A DNA stretch of 64,000 bases, taken from positions 1 through 64,000 of the forward strand of contig JBBJLW010000013.1 of NCBI GenBank assembly GCA_037720595.1, given 5' to 3'. This document shows positions 8,582-19,640 of this stretch, in pieces. A model generated the notes under the pieces. The model did not search any database, had not been told where the DNA came from, and worked only from the letters and a program-made list of their open reading frames with translations. How positions within the stretch are numbered: position 1 is the first letter of the stretch; every line of letters begins with the position of its first letter. Source of the stretch: Gaiellasilicea sp037720595 (GTDB lineage Bacteria > Actinomycetota > Thermoleophilia > Gaiellales > Gaiellaceae). The position numbers were made by a program, and so were the translations under genes.

Positions 8582-9121
8582 CTAAGCGTCGTCAGCTCGC
8601 TGCTCGAGCTCGTTGGCCTTGCTCGTCAGCGCGGCGAAGCCCGCCTGGAGGAAATCGTTGGCCGCCGCGGCCGCGAGCGACCACGTCAGCAGCCGTCCGG
8701 TTCGCGGCGCCACCGTCTGCAGCGAGACGACGCCGGCGGCGGCCCACATCCCGATACAGCGCGAGCACGTCAGGAGCTCGCCGATCGCCTGGCGTGGTCC
8801 GCCGTCCTCGACGGGCTTCTCGTCGCCTTCGTGCGCCTGGCCCCTGACGAATGGATCGCGCAGAAAGCTCGTCACCTCGTCGTCCGTGATCGTGCGCGAG
8901 GCCTTGAACGTCGCTGCTGCGAGCACCGCGAGGTCGAGTCCGCCGAGCTTTTCGGGTCTCCGCCCGAGCACGGTCGAGAGCGTCGCGACGCCGGTCATCC
9001 CGGCGCTGAAGGTCCCCACGAGCGAGGCGTAGGACTTGTACGGAGGAGCCTGGGTCGCAGTCGCCACGGCGCCGTCATACCCGGCCCCCACGAACTCAAC
9101 CTCGGGATCTACGGTGCGCAC
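8582..9121 (-). CDS. DUF1360 family membrane protein
   Basis: The protein is about 179 residues. It matches the DUF1360 pattern: an alanine-rich N-terminal membrane segment, a central FKASRTITDDEVTSFLRDPF block, and the Cys-containing motif LLTCSRCIGMWAAAGVVSLQ followed by another hydrophobic helix. Proteins of this type occur in spore-forming and soil bacteria, and their role is not established. The GTG start at 9121 has a GGAAGG Shine-Dalgarno about 10 nt upstream; the open frame extends much further only because it is the shadow of uvrB. It is divergent from uvrB. Confidence 0.82.
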   Translation of the reverse strand: MRTVDPEVEFVGAGYDGAVATATQAPPYKSYASLVGTFSAGMTGVATLSTVLGRRPEKLGGLDLAVLAAATFKASRTITDDEVTSFLRDPFVRGQAHEGDEKPVEDGGPRQAIGELLTCSRCIGMWAAAGVVSLQTVAPRTGRLLTWSLAAAAANDFLQAGFAALTSKANELEQRADDA

Positions 9122-9338
9122 TTGATCGTCCTTCCGGCGTGGTCGGGCCGCGGCGGCAGCGAGGAGCCGGCCGTGCTCGCAAGTCCGCCACCGTTGATCA
9201 CGATCATCGTTCCAGCCGGGTGGAGCTCGAGGCGGCGAGAGTGCGGGAGAGACGACTGGGGCGAGCGTATGCTTCCCCACGCTCGTCCGGGCGCGACATG
9301 GGGTTCTAACCAGCCGAGGCCGTCGATATGCATGCCGG

Positions 9339-9352
9339 AGAACAGGTGTTCG
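9339..9352 (+). promoter_or_regulatory. LexA (SOS) operator of uvrB, with -10 TACGAT
   Basis: AGAACAGGTGTTCG matches the Gram-positive SOS box CGAAC-N4-GTTCG at all but the first base. It lies just upstream of a TACGAT -10 hexamer (9358-9363), so LexA bound here would block RNA polymerase. The -10 is 7 nt from the ATG at 9371. Confidence 0.75.
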
Positions 9353-9370
9353 CTCGGTACGATGGGCTCG

Positions 9371-11380
9371 ATGGCGGAGCTGAAGACGGCGGCGGCGTAT
9401 CTCCCGACGGGCGACCAGCCGACGGCGATCGCAGAGCTGACGCGCTCGCTGCAGGCCGGGAGCCGCTACCAGACCCTGCTCGGCGCGACCGGCACCGGGA
9501 AGACCGCGACGATGGCCTGGATCATCGAGGAGATCCAGCGGCCGGCGCTCGTGATCGCCCACAACAAGACGCTCGCCGCGCAGCTCTGCAACGAGTTCCG
9601 CGAGTTCTTTCCCACGAACAGCGTCGAATACTTCGTCTCCTACTACGACTACTACCAACCCGAGGCGTATGTCCCGCAGGCCGATCTTTACATCGAGAAG
9701 GACAGCTCGCGCAACGACGACATAGACCGGTTGCGGCACGCGGCCACCTCGAACCTGCTCACGCGCCGGGACACCGTGATCGTCGCCTCGGTCTCGTGCA
9801 TCTACGGCCTCGGCTCGCCGGAGGAGTACGAGAAGCGCGTCGTCTTCCTGACCGTCGGCGAGGAGACCGACCGCGACGTGATGCTGCGGAAGCTGATCGA
9901 CATCCAGTACGTCCGCAACGACACGCTGCTCGGCCGGGGCCGCTTCAGGGTCAAGGGCGACGTCTTCGAGATCCAGCCCGCCTACTCCGAGACCGCCTAC
10001 CGCGTCTCGATGTTCGGCGACGAGGTCGAGGCGATCAGCCACTTCGACCCGCTCACCGGCGAGGTCTACGGCAAGCTCGACACGATCACGATCTTCCCGG
10101 CGACCCAGTACGTGACCTCGAAGCCCACGATCGAGCGCGCCCAGGACGAGATCAAGCACGAGCTGGAGCAGCAGGTGACGCTCTTCGAGAGCCAGGGCCG
10201 GTTGCTCGAGGCGCACCGGATCCGCCAGCGCACCGAGTACGACCTCGAGATGATGCGCGAGCTCGGTTTCTGCAACGGGATCGAGAACTACTCTCGGATC
10301 CTCGACGGGAGGCCAGCCGGCTCGGCGCCGCACACCCTGCTCGACTATTTCCCCTCCGACTACGTCGTCTTCGTCGACGAGTCGCACCAGACGATTCCGC
10401 AGATCGGCGGCATGTACGAGGGAGACCGCTCGCGCAAGCAGACGCTCGTCGACCACGGCTTCCGGCTTCCATCGGCGCTCGACAACCGGCCGCTGCGCTT
10501 CGACGAGTTCCTCGGGAAGGTGCCGCAACTCGTCTTCGTCTCCGCGACCCCGGGCGTCTATGAGCTCCGTCACTCGGGCGTCGTGGCCGAGCAGCTGATC
10601 CGGCCGACCGGGATCGTCGACCCCGAGGTCGAGCTGCGCGCGACGAAGAACCAGATCGACGACCTCCTGAACGAGATCCGCAAGCGCGCCGACGTCGGCG
10701 AGCGGGTGCTCGTGACGACGCTGACGAAGAAGATGTCCGAAGACCTGACCGACTACCTCCTCGAGGCGGGCGTCAAGACACGGTACCTCCACTCGGAGGT
10801 CGACACGCTCGAGCGGATCCAGATCATCCGCGAACTCCGGCTCGGCGACTACGACGTCCTCGTCGGCGTCAACCTCCTGCGGGAAGGGCTCGATCTGCCG
10901 GAGGTCTCGCTGGTCGCGGTGCTCGACGCCGACAAGGAGGGCTTCCTCCGCGGCAAGACGGCGCTGATCCAGACGATCGGTCGCGCGGCGCGGAACGTCA
11001 ACGGGCGGGTGCTGCTCTATGCGGACAAGCTGACGGAAGCGATCAAGGGCGCGCTCGACGAGACCGAGCGGCGCCGCGCCAAACAGCTCGCGTACAACGA
11101 GGAGCACGGGATCACGCCCGAGAACATCGTCAAGGGAGTCTCCGACATCGCCGAGTTCCTCTCGCTCGGCTCCCCGACCGTGCCGCGCGGCAGGCGCGCA
11201 GGAGGCTCGAAGGTGGAGGGCCTGAACCGCGAGGAGCTGGAGAAGCTCGTGATCACCCTTGAGGAGGAGATGTTCGCCGCCGCCGAGGAGCTGCGCTTCG
11301 AGTACGCCGCGAAGCTCCGTGACGAGATCAAGGACCTCAACCGTGAGCTGATGGCGCTCGCGAGCACGAGCGCCGCGTAA
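9371..11380 (+). CDS. uvrB: excinuclease ABC subunit B
   Basis: UvrB is the damage-verifying helicase-like subunit of nucleotide excision repair. The protein of 669 residues has normal length. It shows Walker A (LGATGTGKTAT), the beta-hairpin segment SYYDYYQPEAYVPQADLYIE, the DEAD-like box FVDESHQTIPQ, and helicase motifs V-VI (GVNLLREGLDLPEV and QTIGRAARNVNG). A C-terminal UVR coiled coil (LEEEMFAAAEELRFEYAAKL) binds UvrC. The ATG at 9371 (MAELKTA) was chosen over an upstream ATG that overlaps the -10 box. A LexA box and a tight promoter imply SOS control and a leaderless transcript. Confidence 0.97.
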   Translation: MAELKTAAAYLPTGDQPTAIAELTRSLQAGSRYQTLLGATGTGKTATMAWIIEEIQRPALVIAHNKTLAAQLCNEFREFFPTNSVEYFVSYYDYYQPEAYVPQADLYIEKDSSRNDDIDRLRHAATSNLLTRRDTVIVASVSCIYGLGSPEEYEKRVVFLTVGEETDRDVMLRKLIDIQYVRNDTLLGRGRFRVKGDVFEIQPAYSETAYRVSMFGDEVEAISHFDPLTGEVYGKLDTITIFPATQYVTSKPTIERAQDEIKHELEQQVTLFESQGRLLEAHRIRQRTEYDLEMMRELGFCNGIENYSRILDGRPAGSAPHTLLDYFPSDYVVFVDESHQTIPQIGGMYEGDRSRKQTLVDHGFRLPSALDNRPLRFDEFLGKVPQLVFVSATPGVYELRHSGVVAEQLIRPTGIVDPEVELRATKNQIDDLLNEIRKRADVGERVLVTTLTKKMSEDLTDYLLEAGVKTRYLHSEVDTLERIQIIRELRLGDYDVLVGVNLLREGLDLPEVSLVAVLDADKEGFLRGKTALIQTIGRAARNVNGRVLLYADKLTEAIKGALDETERRRAKQLAYNEEHGITPENIVKGVSDIAEFLSLGSPTVPRGRRAGGSKVEGLNREELEKLVITLEEEMFAAAEELRFEYAAKLRDEIKDLNRELMALASTSAA

Positions 11381-11403
11381 CCGACCGACCGAGGAGGGGC
11401 CCC

Positions 11404-11685
11404 ATGTGTCGCAACATTCGCACGCTCCACAACTTCGATCCGCCCGCAACCACGGAGGAGATCGAGGCCGCCGCGCTCCAGTACGTCCGGAAGCTCAGCG
11501 GGACGACGAAGCCGTCTAAGGCGAACGAGACCGCATTCGCTCGCGCCGTCGAAGAGGTCACGGCAGCATCGACACGTCTGCTCGCCTCACTCGTCACCGC
11601 GGCGCCGCCGCGCGACCGCGAGCTCGAGGCTGCCCGCGCCCGCGATCGGTCGCAGCAGCGGTTCGGCATCGCGCGCACCGGGTAG
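11404..11685 (+). CDS. DUF2277 family protein
   Basis: This 93-residue protein begins MCRNIRTLHNFDPPAT and contains AALQYVRKLSGTTKPSKANE and LVTAAPPRDRELEAARAR, the family hallmarks of DUF2277. The family is widespread in actinobacteria and some other soil bacteria and has no assigned function; the near-invariant N-terminal Cys-Arg-Asn is retained. A strong Shine-Dalgarno (GAGGAGGGG) precedes the ATG, and the gene starts 23 nt after uvrB, so it is probably cotranscribed with uvrB. Confidence 0.9.
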   Translation: MCRNIRTLHNFDPPATTEEIEAAALQYVRKLSGTTKPSKANETAFARAVEEVTAASTRLLASLVTAAPPRDRELEAARARDRSQQRFGIARTG

Positions 11686-11694
11686 TCCGGCTCC

Positions 11695-12006
11695 ATGCTC
11701 GGCGCGATTATCGGCATCCTCCTCTCCGGCCTGATCGTCGGGGCGCTCGCGCGGTTCGCGCTTCCGGGGCGTGACGCTCTTTCGATCTGGAGGACGATTC
11801 TGCTCGGGATCCTCGGCTCGATCGTCGGCGGCTTTGCGGCGGCGCTGATGGGTGTGATCGACCCGACGCCGCCGGAGGGCGAGGAGATGACCGGAGGCGA
11901 GCTCGTCACGGGGTTCCTCTTCGCGCTCGCCGGCGCGGTCGTGCTGCTGATCCTCTATCGCCGCTTCGTGGAGAAGCGGCCCATCACCGGGCCGGACGCC
12001 CGCTAG
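11695..12006 (+). CDS. GlsB/YeaQ/YmgE-family membrane protein
   Basis: This 103-residue protein has three predicted membrane helices: LGAIIGILLSGLIVGALARF, then ILLGILGSIVGGFAAALMGV, then LVTGFLFALAGAVVLLILYR. The Gly-rich helix pattern and the LPGRD turn after the first helix fit the transglycosylase-associated protein family, whose members are small stress-linked membrane proteins of unclear function. It begins 9 nt after the DUF2277 gene. Its stop overlaps the stop of the convergent carboxypeptidase within a shared CTAG. A related protein is encoded at 13700. Confidence 0.85.
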   Translation: MLGAIIGILLSGLIVGALARFALPGRDALSIWRTILLGILGSIVGGFAAALMGVIDPTPPEGEEMTGGELVTGFLFALAGAVVLLILYRRFVEKRPITGPDAR

Positions 12007-13550
12007 GCGGCCGCCAAAGCGCCGAGCTTCTTCCTCAGGTAACGGACGTACGGCTTCGCGTCGATCGGGCCGCCGACGACGCGCTCGAGCGTCTCCTGCG
12101 GAGTGAACTTCCGGCCGAGCACGTAGAGGTTGGAGCGCAGCCACGCGTGTAGCTCGCCGAACTCGCCCGCTTCGAACTGCGCCGGCAGGTCGGGAAGCTC
12201 GGAGACGACCTTGTCCCAGATCTGGACGGACACGATGTTCCCGAGCGAGTAGGTTGGGAAGTAGCCGAACCCGCCGCCCGACCAGTGCACGTCCTGGAGC
12301 ACACCGACAGTGTCGCTCGGGATCGGGATCCCGAGGTACTCTTCGAACCGCTCGTTCCAGGCCTCCGGCAGATCTTTCAGGGCGATCGTGCCGGCGATCA
12401 ACTCCTGCTCGAGCTCGAACCGGAGGATGACGTGGAGGTTGTAGGTCGCCTCGTCGGCGTCGACGCGGATGTAGCTCGGCTTGACCCGGTTGATCGCGCG
12501 GTAGAAGGAGTCCTGCTCGATGTCTCCGAGCACGTCGGGAAACGCCGCCTGCACCTGCGGGTAGAAGTAGTTCCAGAAGGGTTGGCCGCGGCCGACGATG
12601 TTCTCCCATAGCCGGCTCTGCGACTCGTGCAGCGCCGACGAGACGCCACTGCAGAGAGGGGTGCGCTCGAGTGACGGCGAGATCCCGTGCTCGTACAGGC
12701 CGTGGCCGCACTCGTGCATCGCGGTGAAGAGCGAGGTGAGGTCGTTCTCCTGGTAGCGGGTCGTCAGCCGGATGTCCTGGGTGCCCGAGCTCGCGGCGAA
12801 CGGGTGCACGGTGAGATCGAGCCGGAAGAACTGCGGGTCGTAGCCGAACCGCTCGATCACTCGGAGCGACATCTCGTGCTGGGCATCGATCGGGAACGGG
12901 CCACGCATGAAGCCGTCGTCGTCGTCCGGGGACGCGACCTCGGCGATCAGCGGCACGAGTGAGGCCTTGAGCTCGTCGAACACCGTCCGGACCTCGGCGG
13001 TCTTCATCCCGGGCTCGAAGTCGTCGAGCAGGATGTCGTAGGGCTCGTCATACCCTTCGAAGCAGTCGATGTAGCGGCGCTTCAGCTCGACCGCGCGCTC
13101 GAGGTGGGGGAGGAAGGTCGCGAAGTCGTTCTCCTCCCGCGCCTTGGCCCACACGTCGTGCGCCTCGGCCCCGGCCCCGACCATCTCGGCCGCGAGGTCG
13201 GCCGGGACGCGACGAGCCTTCTCCCAATCGCGCCGGGTCGTCCGAATCAGCGAGGCGTCGTCGGAGTCGTAGTCGAGGCTCGCCTCGTGAGAGGCGAGGG
13301 CGTCGAGCAGACGGCCGATCTCGGGAGTGACGAAGCGTTCGTGCGCAACGCGGTCGATCGTCGTCAACTGGGCGCCGCGCACCGGTCCGCCGCCGGGGGG
13401 CATCATCACCGTCTGATCCCAGAAGAGCACCTCCTGCGCGCGACGGAGATCGTTGATCTCGGCCAGGCGGTTCTTCAGCTCGGCAAGGTCGTTGGGTGCA
13501 GAGCCGCTCGGTTCCGCAGCGGGATTCGACTCGGTCGGGCGCTCGGGCAT
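12003..13550 (-). CDS. M32 family metallocarboxypeptidase
   Basis: The enzyme is a cytoplasmic zinc carboxypeptidase (Taq carboxypeptidase family) of about 515 residues. The zinc motif is HECGH (TAMHECGHGLYEHG), and the family signature HESQSRLWEN supplies the third ligand. Also typical are the near-N-terminal LFWDQTVMMPPGG, the DIRLTTRY substrate motif and the late GYFPTYSLGNI. The ATG at 13550 is preceded by GAAGGAGAG; the longer open frame upstream is not used. Upstream, a perfect 22-bp tandem repeat carries two copies of a possible minus-strand -10 box. Confidence 0.94.
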   Translation of the reverse strand: MPERPTESNPAAEPSGSAPNDLAELKNRLAEINDLRRAQEVLFWDQTVMMPPGGGPVRGAQLTTIDRVAHERFVTPEIGRLLDALASHEASLDYDSDDASLIRTTRRDWEKARRVPADLAAEMVGAGAEAHDVWAKAREENDFATFLPHLERAVELKRRYIDCFEGYDEPYDILLDDFEPGMKTAEVRTVFDELKASLVPLIAEVASPDDDDGFMRGPFPIDAQHEMSLRVIERFGYDPQFFRLDLTVHPFAASSGTQDIRLTTRYQENDLTSLFTAMHECGHGLYEHGISPSLERTPLCSGVSSALHESQSRLWENIVGRGQPFWNYFYPQVQAAFPDVLGDIEQDSFYRAINRVKPSYIRVDADEATYNLHVILRFELEQELIAGTIALKDLPEAWNERFEEYLGIPIPSDTVGVLQDVHWSGGGFGYFPTYSLGNIVSVQIWDKVVSELPDLPAQFEAGEFGELHAWLRSNLYVLGRKFTPQETLERVVGGPIDAKPYVRYLRKKLGALAAA

Positions 13551-13569
13551 GGTCTCTCCTTCTTCCGGG

Positions 13570-13613
13570 GCGGGTGCAAAGACTCTAGTAAGCGGGTGCA
13601 AAGACTCTAGTAA
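13570..13613 (-). repeat. perfect 22-bp tandem duplication in the M32 promoter region
   Basis: The 22 bases at 13570-13591 are repeated exactly at 13592-13613. On the minus strand each copy contains a TAGAGT hexamer, a possible -10 element of the carboxypeptidase gene. The duplication therefore doubles the -10 box (or a regulator site) ahead of the gene. Confidence 0.85.
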
Positions 13614-13699
13614 AGAGAACGGTTTGCGGCACCTGTCCCGAGGGGACGGTGGTGGCGAGGGGCGAGCTGGCACCGTCCTGCTTCGAACTGGAGGTTCCA

Positions 13700-13975
13700 T
13701 TGGGCATCATCGCGTTCATCATTCTCGGAGCGATCGCAGGCGCGATTGCGAAGGCGCTTCTCCCCGGGGACGATCCGGGCGGCTTCATCATCACCACGAT
13801 CATCGGAATCGTCGGAGCTCTCCTGGGTGGTTTCCTGGCGGCTGCGCTCTTCGGCGGCGACCCGCTCGACGAGTTCTTCGACATCAGCACCTGGCTCACC
13901 GCGATCGTCGGTGCGATCGTGCTGCTCCTGATCTACCGGGCCGTGGCCGGGCGAGGCCGAGGGCGAATGGCCTAG
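13700..13975 (+). CDS. GlsB/YeaQ/YmgE-family membrane protein, second copy
   Basis: This small membrane protein has about 91 residues. It begins GIIAFIILGAIAGAIAKALLPGDDPGG, has a second helix FIITTIIGIVGALLGGFLAAALF, and a third TWLTAIVGAIVLLLIYRAV. The LLPGDDPGG turn is typical of the family. The start is taken as TTG at 13700 because a GGAGG lies 5 nt upstream and the protein then begins exactly where the family begins; an upstream GTG at 13649 would add a poorly matching leader. A bidirectional hairpin terminator follows. Confidence 0.82.
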   Translation: MGIIAFIILGAIAGAIAKALLPGDDPGGFIITTIIGIVGALLGGFLAAALFGGDPLDEFFDISTWLTAIVGAIVLLLIYRAVAGRGRGRMA

Positions 13976-14004
13976 GTCCTGGGACGCTCCCTCAGGGGGC
14001 ACTC

Positions 14005-14042
14005 GCGAGCTGAGCATCCGAATCGGTGGATGCTCAGCTCGC
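14005..14042. terminator. bidirectional hairpin between convergent genes
   Basis: A perfect 15-bp inverted repeat (arms 14005-14019 and 14028-14042) encloses an 8-nt loop. It lies between the GlsB-like gene and the convergent phosphoesterase, and it includes the phosphoesterase stop codon. Confidence 0.8.
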
Positions 14043-14858
14043 GTCGAAGGCGAGTGGCTGGTCGCCGCGGGGAAAGGTTCGAATGGCGGTCAGCCCCCAG
14101 CCGTCGTCGCGCCAGATGTACGTGAGAATGCGGAGGGCTTCCGCCGCTGCCTCGTAGACGTGGAGTCCGCGGGCCTCGCCGCGACGATTCGGTCGCGGCT
14201 GGCCGAAGCCGGGTGCGATCGAGGCGACGACTGCACGCTCACCGCCGGGAGTCGCGATCTCGAACTCCCGGCGTTCGGCGATCGTGCTCTGGTGGATGTG
14301 GCCGGCGAGGATCAGCTCCGCGCCCGCCTTGACGAAACTGCCCAGCACGACGTTTCGCCGCGCGACGGGCTTCTTGCGCGAGCGCCAGGGCGCCCCAAGC
14401 AGATGGTGGTGGAGAACGACGATTCGCAGCGCGGCTGCGGGCGCCTTCTCGAAGACCTCCGCCGCGTGGACGACCTGGACCGGCCGGACCTTGCCCGATT
14501 GGTGCCGCCACGGCCGCACGGAGTTCAGGCCCGCCACGACCACCGTTTCGGAGGAGTAGACCGGTTGAGTCGTCTCCCATTGGCGCTCGAACTCCGCCCA
14601 CGGGCTCGTGAACCGTTTCGGGAAGGTGTACGGGATGTCGTGATTTCCCGGTACCGCGAGCAGCGGGAGGTCGAGACCCCGCAGGAACTCGGCGGCGCGA
14701 TCGTGCTGGGAGCGGAGCCCGCGATGGGTGAGGTCGCCCGAGGCGATCACGAGCTCCGGCTTCACGTCCGCGATCAACCGCGCGAGGGCCTCGATTGGCT
14801 CGGGGTTGACGTTCCGGCCGAAGTGCAGGTCCGAGATGTGGAGGACGCGTGTCAGCAC
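14034..14858 (-). CDS. metallophosphoesterase (calcineurin-like)
   Basis: The protein is about 274 residues. It carries the full dimetal phosphoesterase pattern: HISDLHFG (DxH), ASGDLTHRG (GDxxx), VPGNHDIPY (GNHD), VVLHHHL, and AGHIHQST (GHxH). It most resembles cyclic-nucleotide or nucleotide phosphodiesterases of the CpdA/Icc group, but the substrate cannot be fixed. The GTG start at 14858 is preceded by a TACGCT box with a 7-nt gap and no Shine-Dalgarno, so the mRNA is probably leaderless. It is divergent from the next gene, which has the same arrangement. Confidence 0.9.
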   Translation of the reverse strand: MLTRVLHISDLHFGRNVNPEPIEALARLIADVKPELVIASGDLTHRGLRSQHDRAAEFLRGLDLPLLAVPGNHDIPYTFPKRFTSPWAEFERQWETTQPVYSSETVVVAGLNSVRPWRHQSGKVRPVQVVHAAEVFEKAPAAALRIVVLHHHLLGAPWRSRKKPVARRNVVLGSFVKAGAELILAGHIHQSTIAERREFEIATPGGERAVVASIAPGFGQPRPNRRGEARGLHVYEAAAEALRILTYIWRDDGWGLTAIRTFPRGDQPLAFDAS

Positions 14859-14920
14859 GAGCGCGAGCGTACCCCCACCGGGGCATGAGAACCACCGATC
14901 CCGGCTATACACTCGTCGCA

Positions 14921-15184
14921 ATGACCGATCGAGCCCCTGACAGCTCAGCGGACGAAGCACCGGAGATCTTCGACGATCTCTATCTCGGCCTTCGCGCCGG
15001 CGGAGCGCTACGCAAGCAGCGCCGCGGCGAGCCGCTCACTCGCGACGAGCAGGAGGCTCTCGGCCGCTGGCAGCGCCTCTCCGTCGGACGCAAGACGCTC
15101 GCGATCGGGGCCTTCGCGATCGGAACGTTCGGCCTTGGGTTCACCCTCGGCGGCCTGATCTTCGGTAGGTGGCGCAAGGCCTGA
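14921..15184 (+). CDS. small single-pass membrane protein, unknown
   Basis: This 87-residue protein has an acidic N-terminus (APDSSADEAPEIFDDLYLGL), a basic region (RKQRRGEPLTRDEQEALGRW) and one C-terminal hydrophobic helix (LAIGAFAIGTFGLGFTLGGL). No family is recognised. The ATG is preceded by TACACT with a 7-nt gap, the leaderless layout seen throughout this window. It is divergent from the phosphoesterase and convergent with the permease. Confidence 0.7.
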   Translation: MTDRAPDSSADEAPEIFDDLYLGLRAGGALRKQRRGEPLTRDEQEALGRWQRLSVGRKTLAIGAFAIGTFGLGFTLGGLIFGRWRKA

Positions 15185-15236
15185 CGGCCCCCTGCCGGTC
15201 GGATCCCGCCCGCGAGCGTGGCCCGCCGGGCTCTCG

Positions 15237-16301
15237 TCAGCCGGTCTCGGAGTCGGAGGGGGAGAAGATCACCGTCGGCACGTCGCCTTCCGCAGGATCC
15301 TTGCCGCGCACGATCACGTCGATCAGGGTTGCCAGCACGGCCGCGAGCGGGATCGCGAGCAGCACCGCGAACTCACCGAAGAGCAGTGCCACGCTCGTGA
15401 TCGAGAAGAGGACGAGGAGCGGCGAGAGCCCGACAGCCTCGCCGAGCACACGCGGAATGATGATGTAGTCCTCGAGCAGCCGGACGACGAGCACCGTGAC
15501 TCCGGCCGCCAGCCCGAGTTGCCACGACACGGTCAAGCCCGCGCCGATCGCGACGGCGCCCGCCGTGATCGGGCCGATCACGGGCACGATCTCGACGATC
15601 CCGGCAAAGACGCCGATCAGCAGCCAGTACGGCAGGCCGATCGCCCAGAAGACGAGCGAGAGCACCGTGCCGACGACCGCGATCAGGATCGCCTGTCCCC
15701 GCACGTACGCGCCTAGCTTGAGATCGATCAGATCCCATGTGTCGCGCACCTTCTTCCGCCGCGGGCGCGGGATCAGCGACGTCACGAGGTTTATCGCCTT
15801 CTCGCGCTCGAAGATCCAGTACGCGGCGCACGCGAAGACGAAGAAGAGCCCGATCAGGATCTCGAACCCGATAAAGCCGATCTCGAGGGCCGGGTCGACC
15901 AGTTCGCTCGCCGAGGGCAGCTCCTCGAGCCTCTGCTGGATTCCCTCCAGGATCTCGCGGCGGACACCGGTCGACTGGTTCGCCTCTGTCTCGAGCTCTG
16001 CGGGCGAGCTCGGGAGATCGCCGAGTGCGTTGGAGACCTGCTGGGTGGCGCGGGGGACGACGACCCAGAGCAGGGCTGCTATCAGCGCGAAGAAGCCGAC
16101 GTAGTGGATCGCGACTCCGGCGCCGCGCGGCACGCCGCGCCGTCGCAGTGCCTCGATTCCGGGCCGCATCGCTGCGGCGATGATGAAGGCGAAGAAGAGG
16201 AGCGCGACGAGGAGGCGGATCTTCCAGAATGCGAGCGCCAGCACCACGACCCCGCCGACGACGAGAGTTGCGAGCGCCGCACGCTTTGCGGTATCGCCCA
16301 T
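15237..16301 (-). CDS. AI-2E family transporter (PerM/TqsA-like)
   Basis: This polytopic membrane protein has 354 residues. It shows the family layout: two N-terminal helices, a third helix after a basic turn (GIEALRRRGVPRGAGVAIHY), a soluble loop with the amphipathic segment ILEGIQQRLEELPSASEL, then five or so helices. The latter include LIGVFAGIVEIVPVIGPI and the late ILAV-type segment around SPLLVLFSITSVALLFGEF. Members export AI-2, sodium or other small solutes; nothing here fixes the substrate. The ATG start has a weak Shine-Dalgarno (GAGGGA). Confidence 0.88.
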   Translation of the reverse strand: MGDTAKRAALATLVVGGVVVLALAFWKIRLLVALLFFAFIIAAAMRPGIEALRRRGVPRGAGVAIHYVGFFALIAALLWVVVPRATQQVSNALGDLPSSPAELETEANQSTGVRREILEGIQQRLEELPSASELVDPALEIGFIGFEILIGLFFVFACAAYWIFEREKAINLVTSLIPRPRRKKVRDTWDLIDLKLGAYVRGQAILIAVVGTVLSLVFWAIGLPYWLLIGVFAGIVEIVPVIGPITAGAVAIGAGLTVSWQLGLAAGVTVLVVRLLEDYIIIPRVLGEAVGLSPLLVLFSITSVALLFGEFAVLLAIPLAAVLATLIDVIVRGKDPAEGDVPTVIFSPSDSETG

Positions 16302-16367
16302 CGCCGGGGTGTTCCCTCAGAGCTTCGGCCGGTAACGCACCCCGATCTCCCCGGCTCGATCGTTGTC

Positions 16368-16736
16368 CTACCCCTGCTCGGCCTCGACCGGCCGGCGGGT
16401 CAACTGCCACAACCGGCGCGCGACCACGCCGAGGAACGCGAGCGGGATCCCGTAGAAGACCGCCGCGAATCCGGCCTGAATCCAGAGCGGCGTATCGTAC
16501 CCGTCGTACGGGGTCAGGGCGACCGCGAGCGGCGGCCCGAACAGGGCGACCGGAAGCGTCCAGAAGGAGCCGCTGAGGGTGCCGTAGACGAAGTGGGCGG
16601 CGATCCAGGCGAGGAAGAACGCGAGCGACGGTGCTGCTTCCCATTCGTCGGTCACGACAAAGAGCGCGACGGTAACCGCAAGGAAAGCAGCGCCGATGGC
16701 GATCTGGCTCGCATTCGGACGAACGGCTCGGCGCAC
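16368..16736 (-). CDS. hypothetical membrane protein
   Basis: This protein of about 122 residues has three or four predicted helices (IAIGAAFLAVTVALFVV, PSLAFFLAWIAAHFVYG, FWTLPVALFGPPLAVAL, IQAGFAAVFYGIPLAFLGVV). No family is recognised. The GTG at 16736 begins the open frame; a shorter version is possible. It lies upstream of the permease on the same strand with a gap of about 65 nt and is divergent from uvrA across the SOS box. Confidence 0.6.
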   Translation of the reverse strand: MRRAVRPNASQIAIGAAFLAVTVALFVVTDEWEAAPSLAFFLAWIAAHFVYGTLSGSFWTLPVALFGPPLAVALTPYDGYDTPLWIQAGFAAVFYGIPLAFLGVVARRLWQLTRRPVEAEQG

Positions 16737-16754
16737 GAGCGACAGTCAAGCAAA

Positions 16755-16790
16755 CGAACACTTGTTCGATCCGATCGGCGAGGCTACAAT
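16755..16790 (+). promoter_or_regulatory. LexA (SOS) operator and promoter of uvrA
   Basis: CGAACACTTGTTCG (16755-16768) is an exact match to the Gram-positive SOS box CGAAC-N4-GTTCG. It overlaps a -35 (TTGTTC, 16762-16767) that is 17 bp from a strong -10 (TACAAT, 16785-16790). The -10 is 8 nt before the uvrA ATG, so the transcript is probably leaderless. Confidence 0.88.
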
Positions 16791-16798
16791 GCCCGCTC

Positions 16799-19639
<2,841 letters not shown>

Positions 19640-19640
19640 C

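Noticed and set aside
8831..9370. N-terminal extension of uvrB to 8831
   Set aside because: It overlaps the DUF1360 gene and its promoter region; UvrB proteins begin at about the MAELKTA position.
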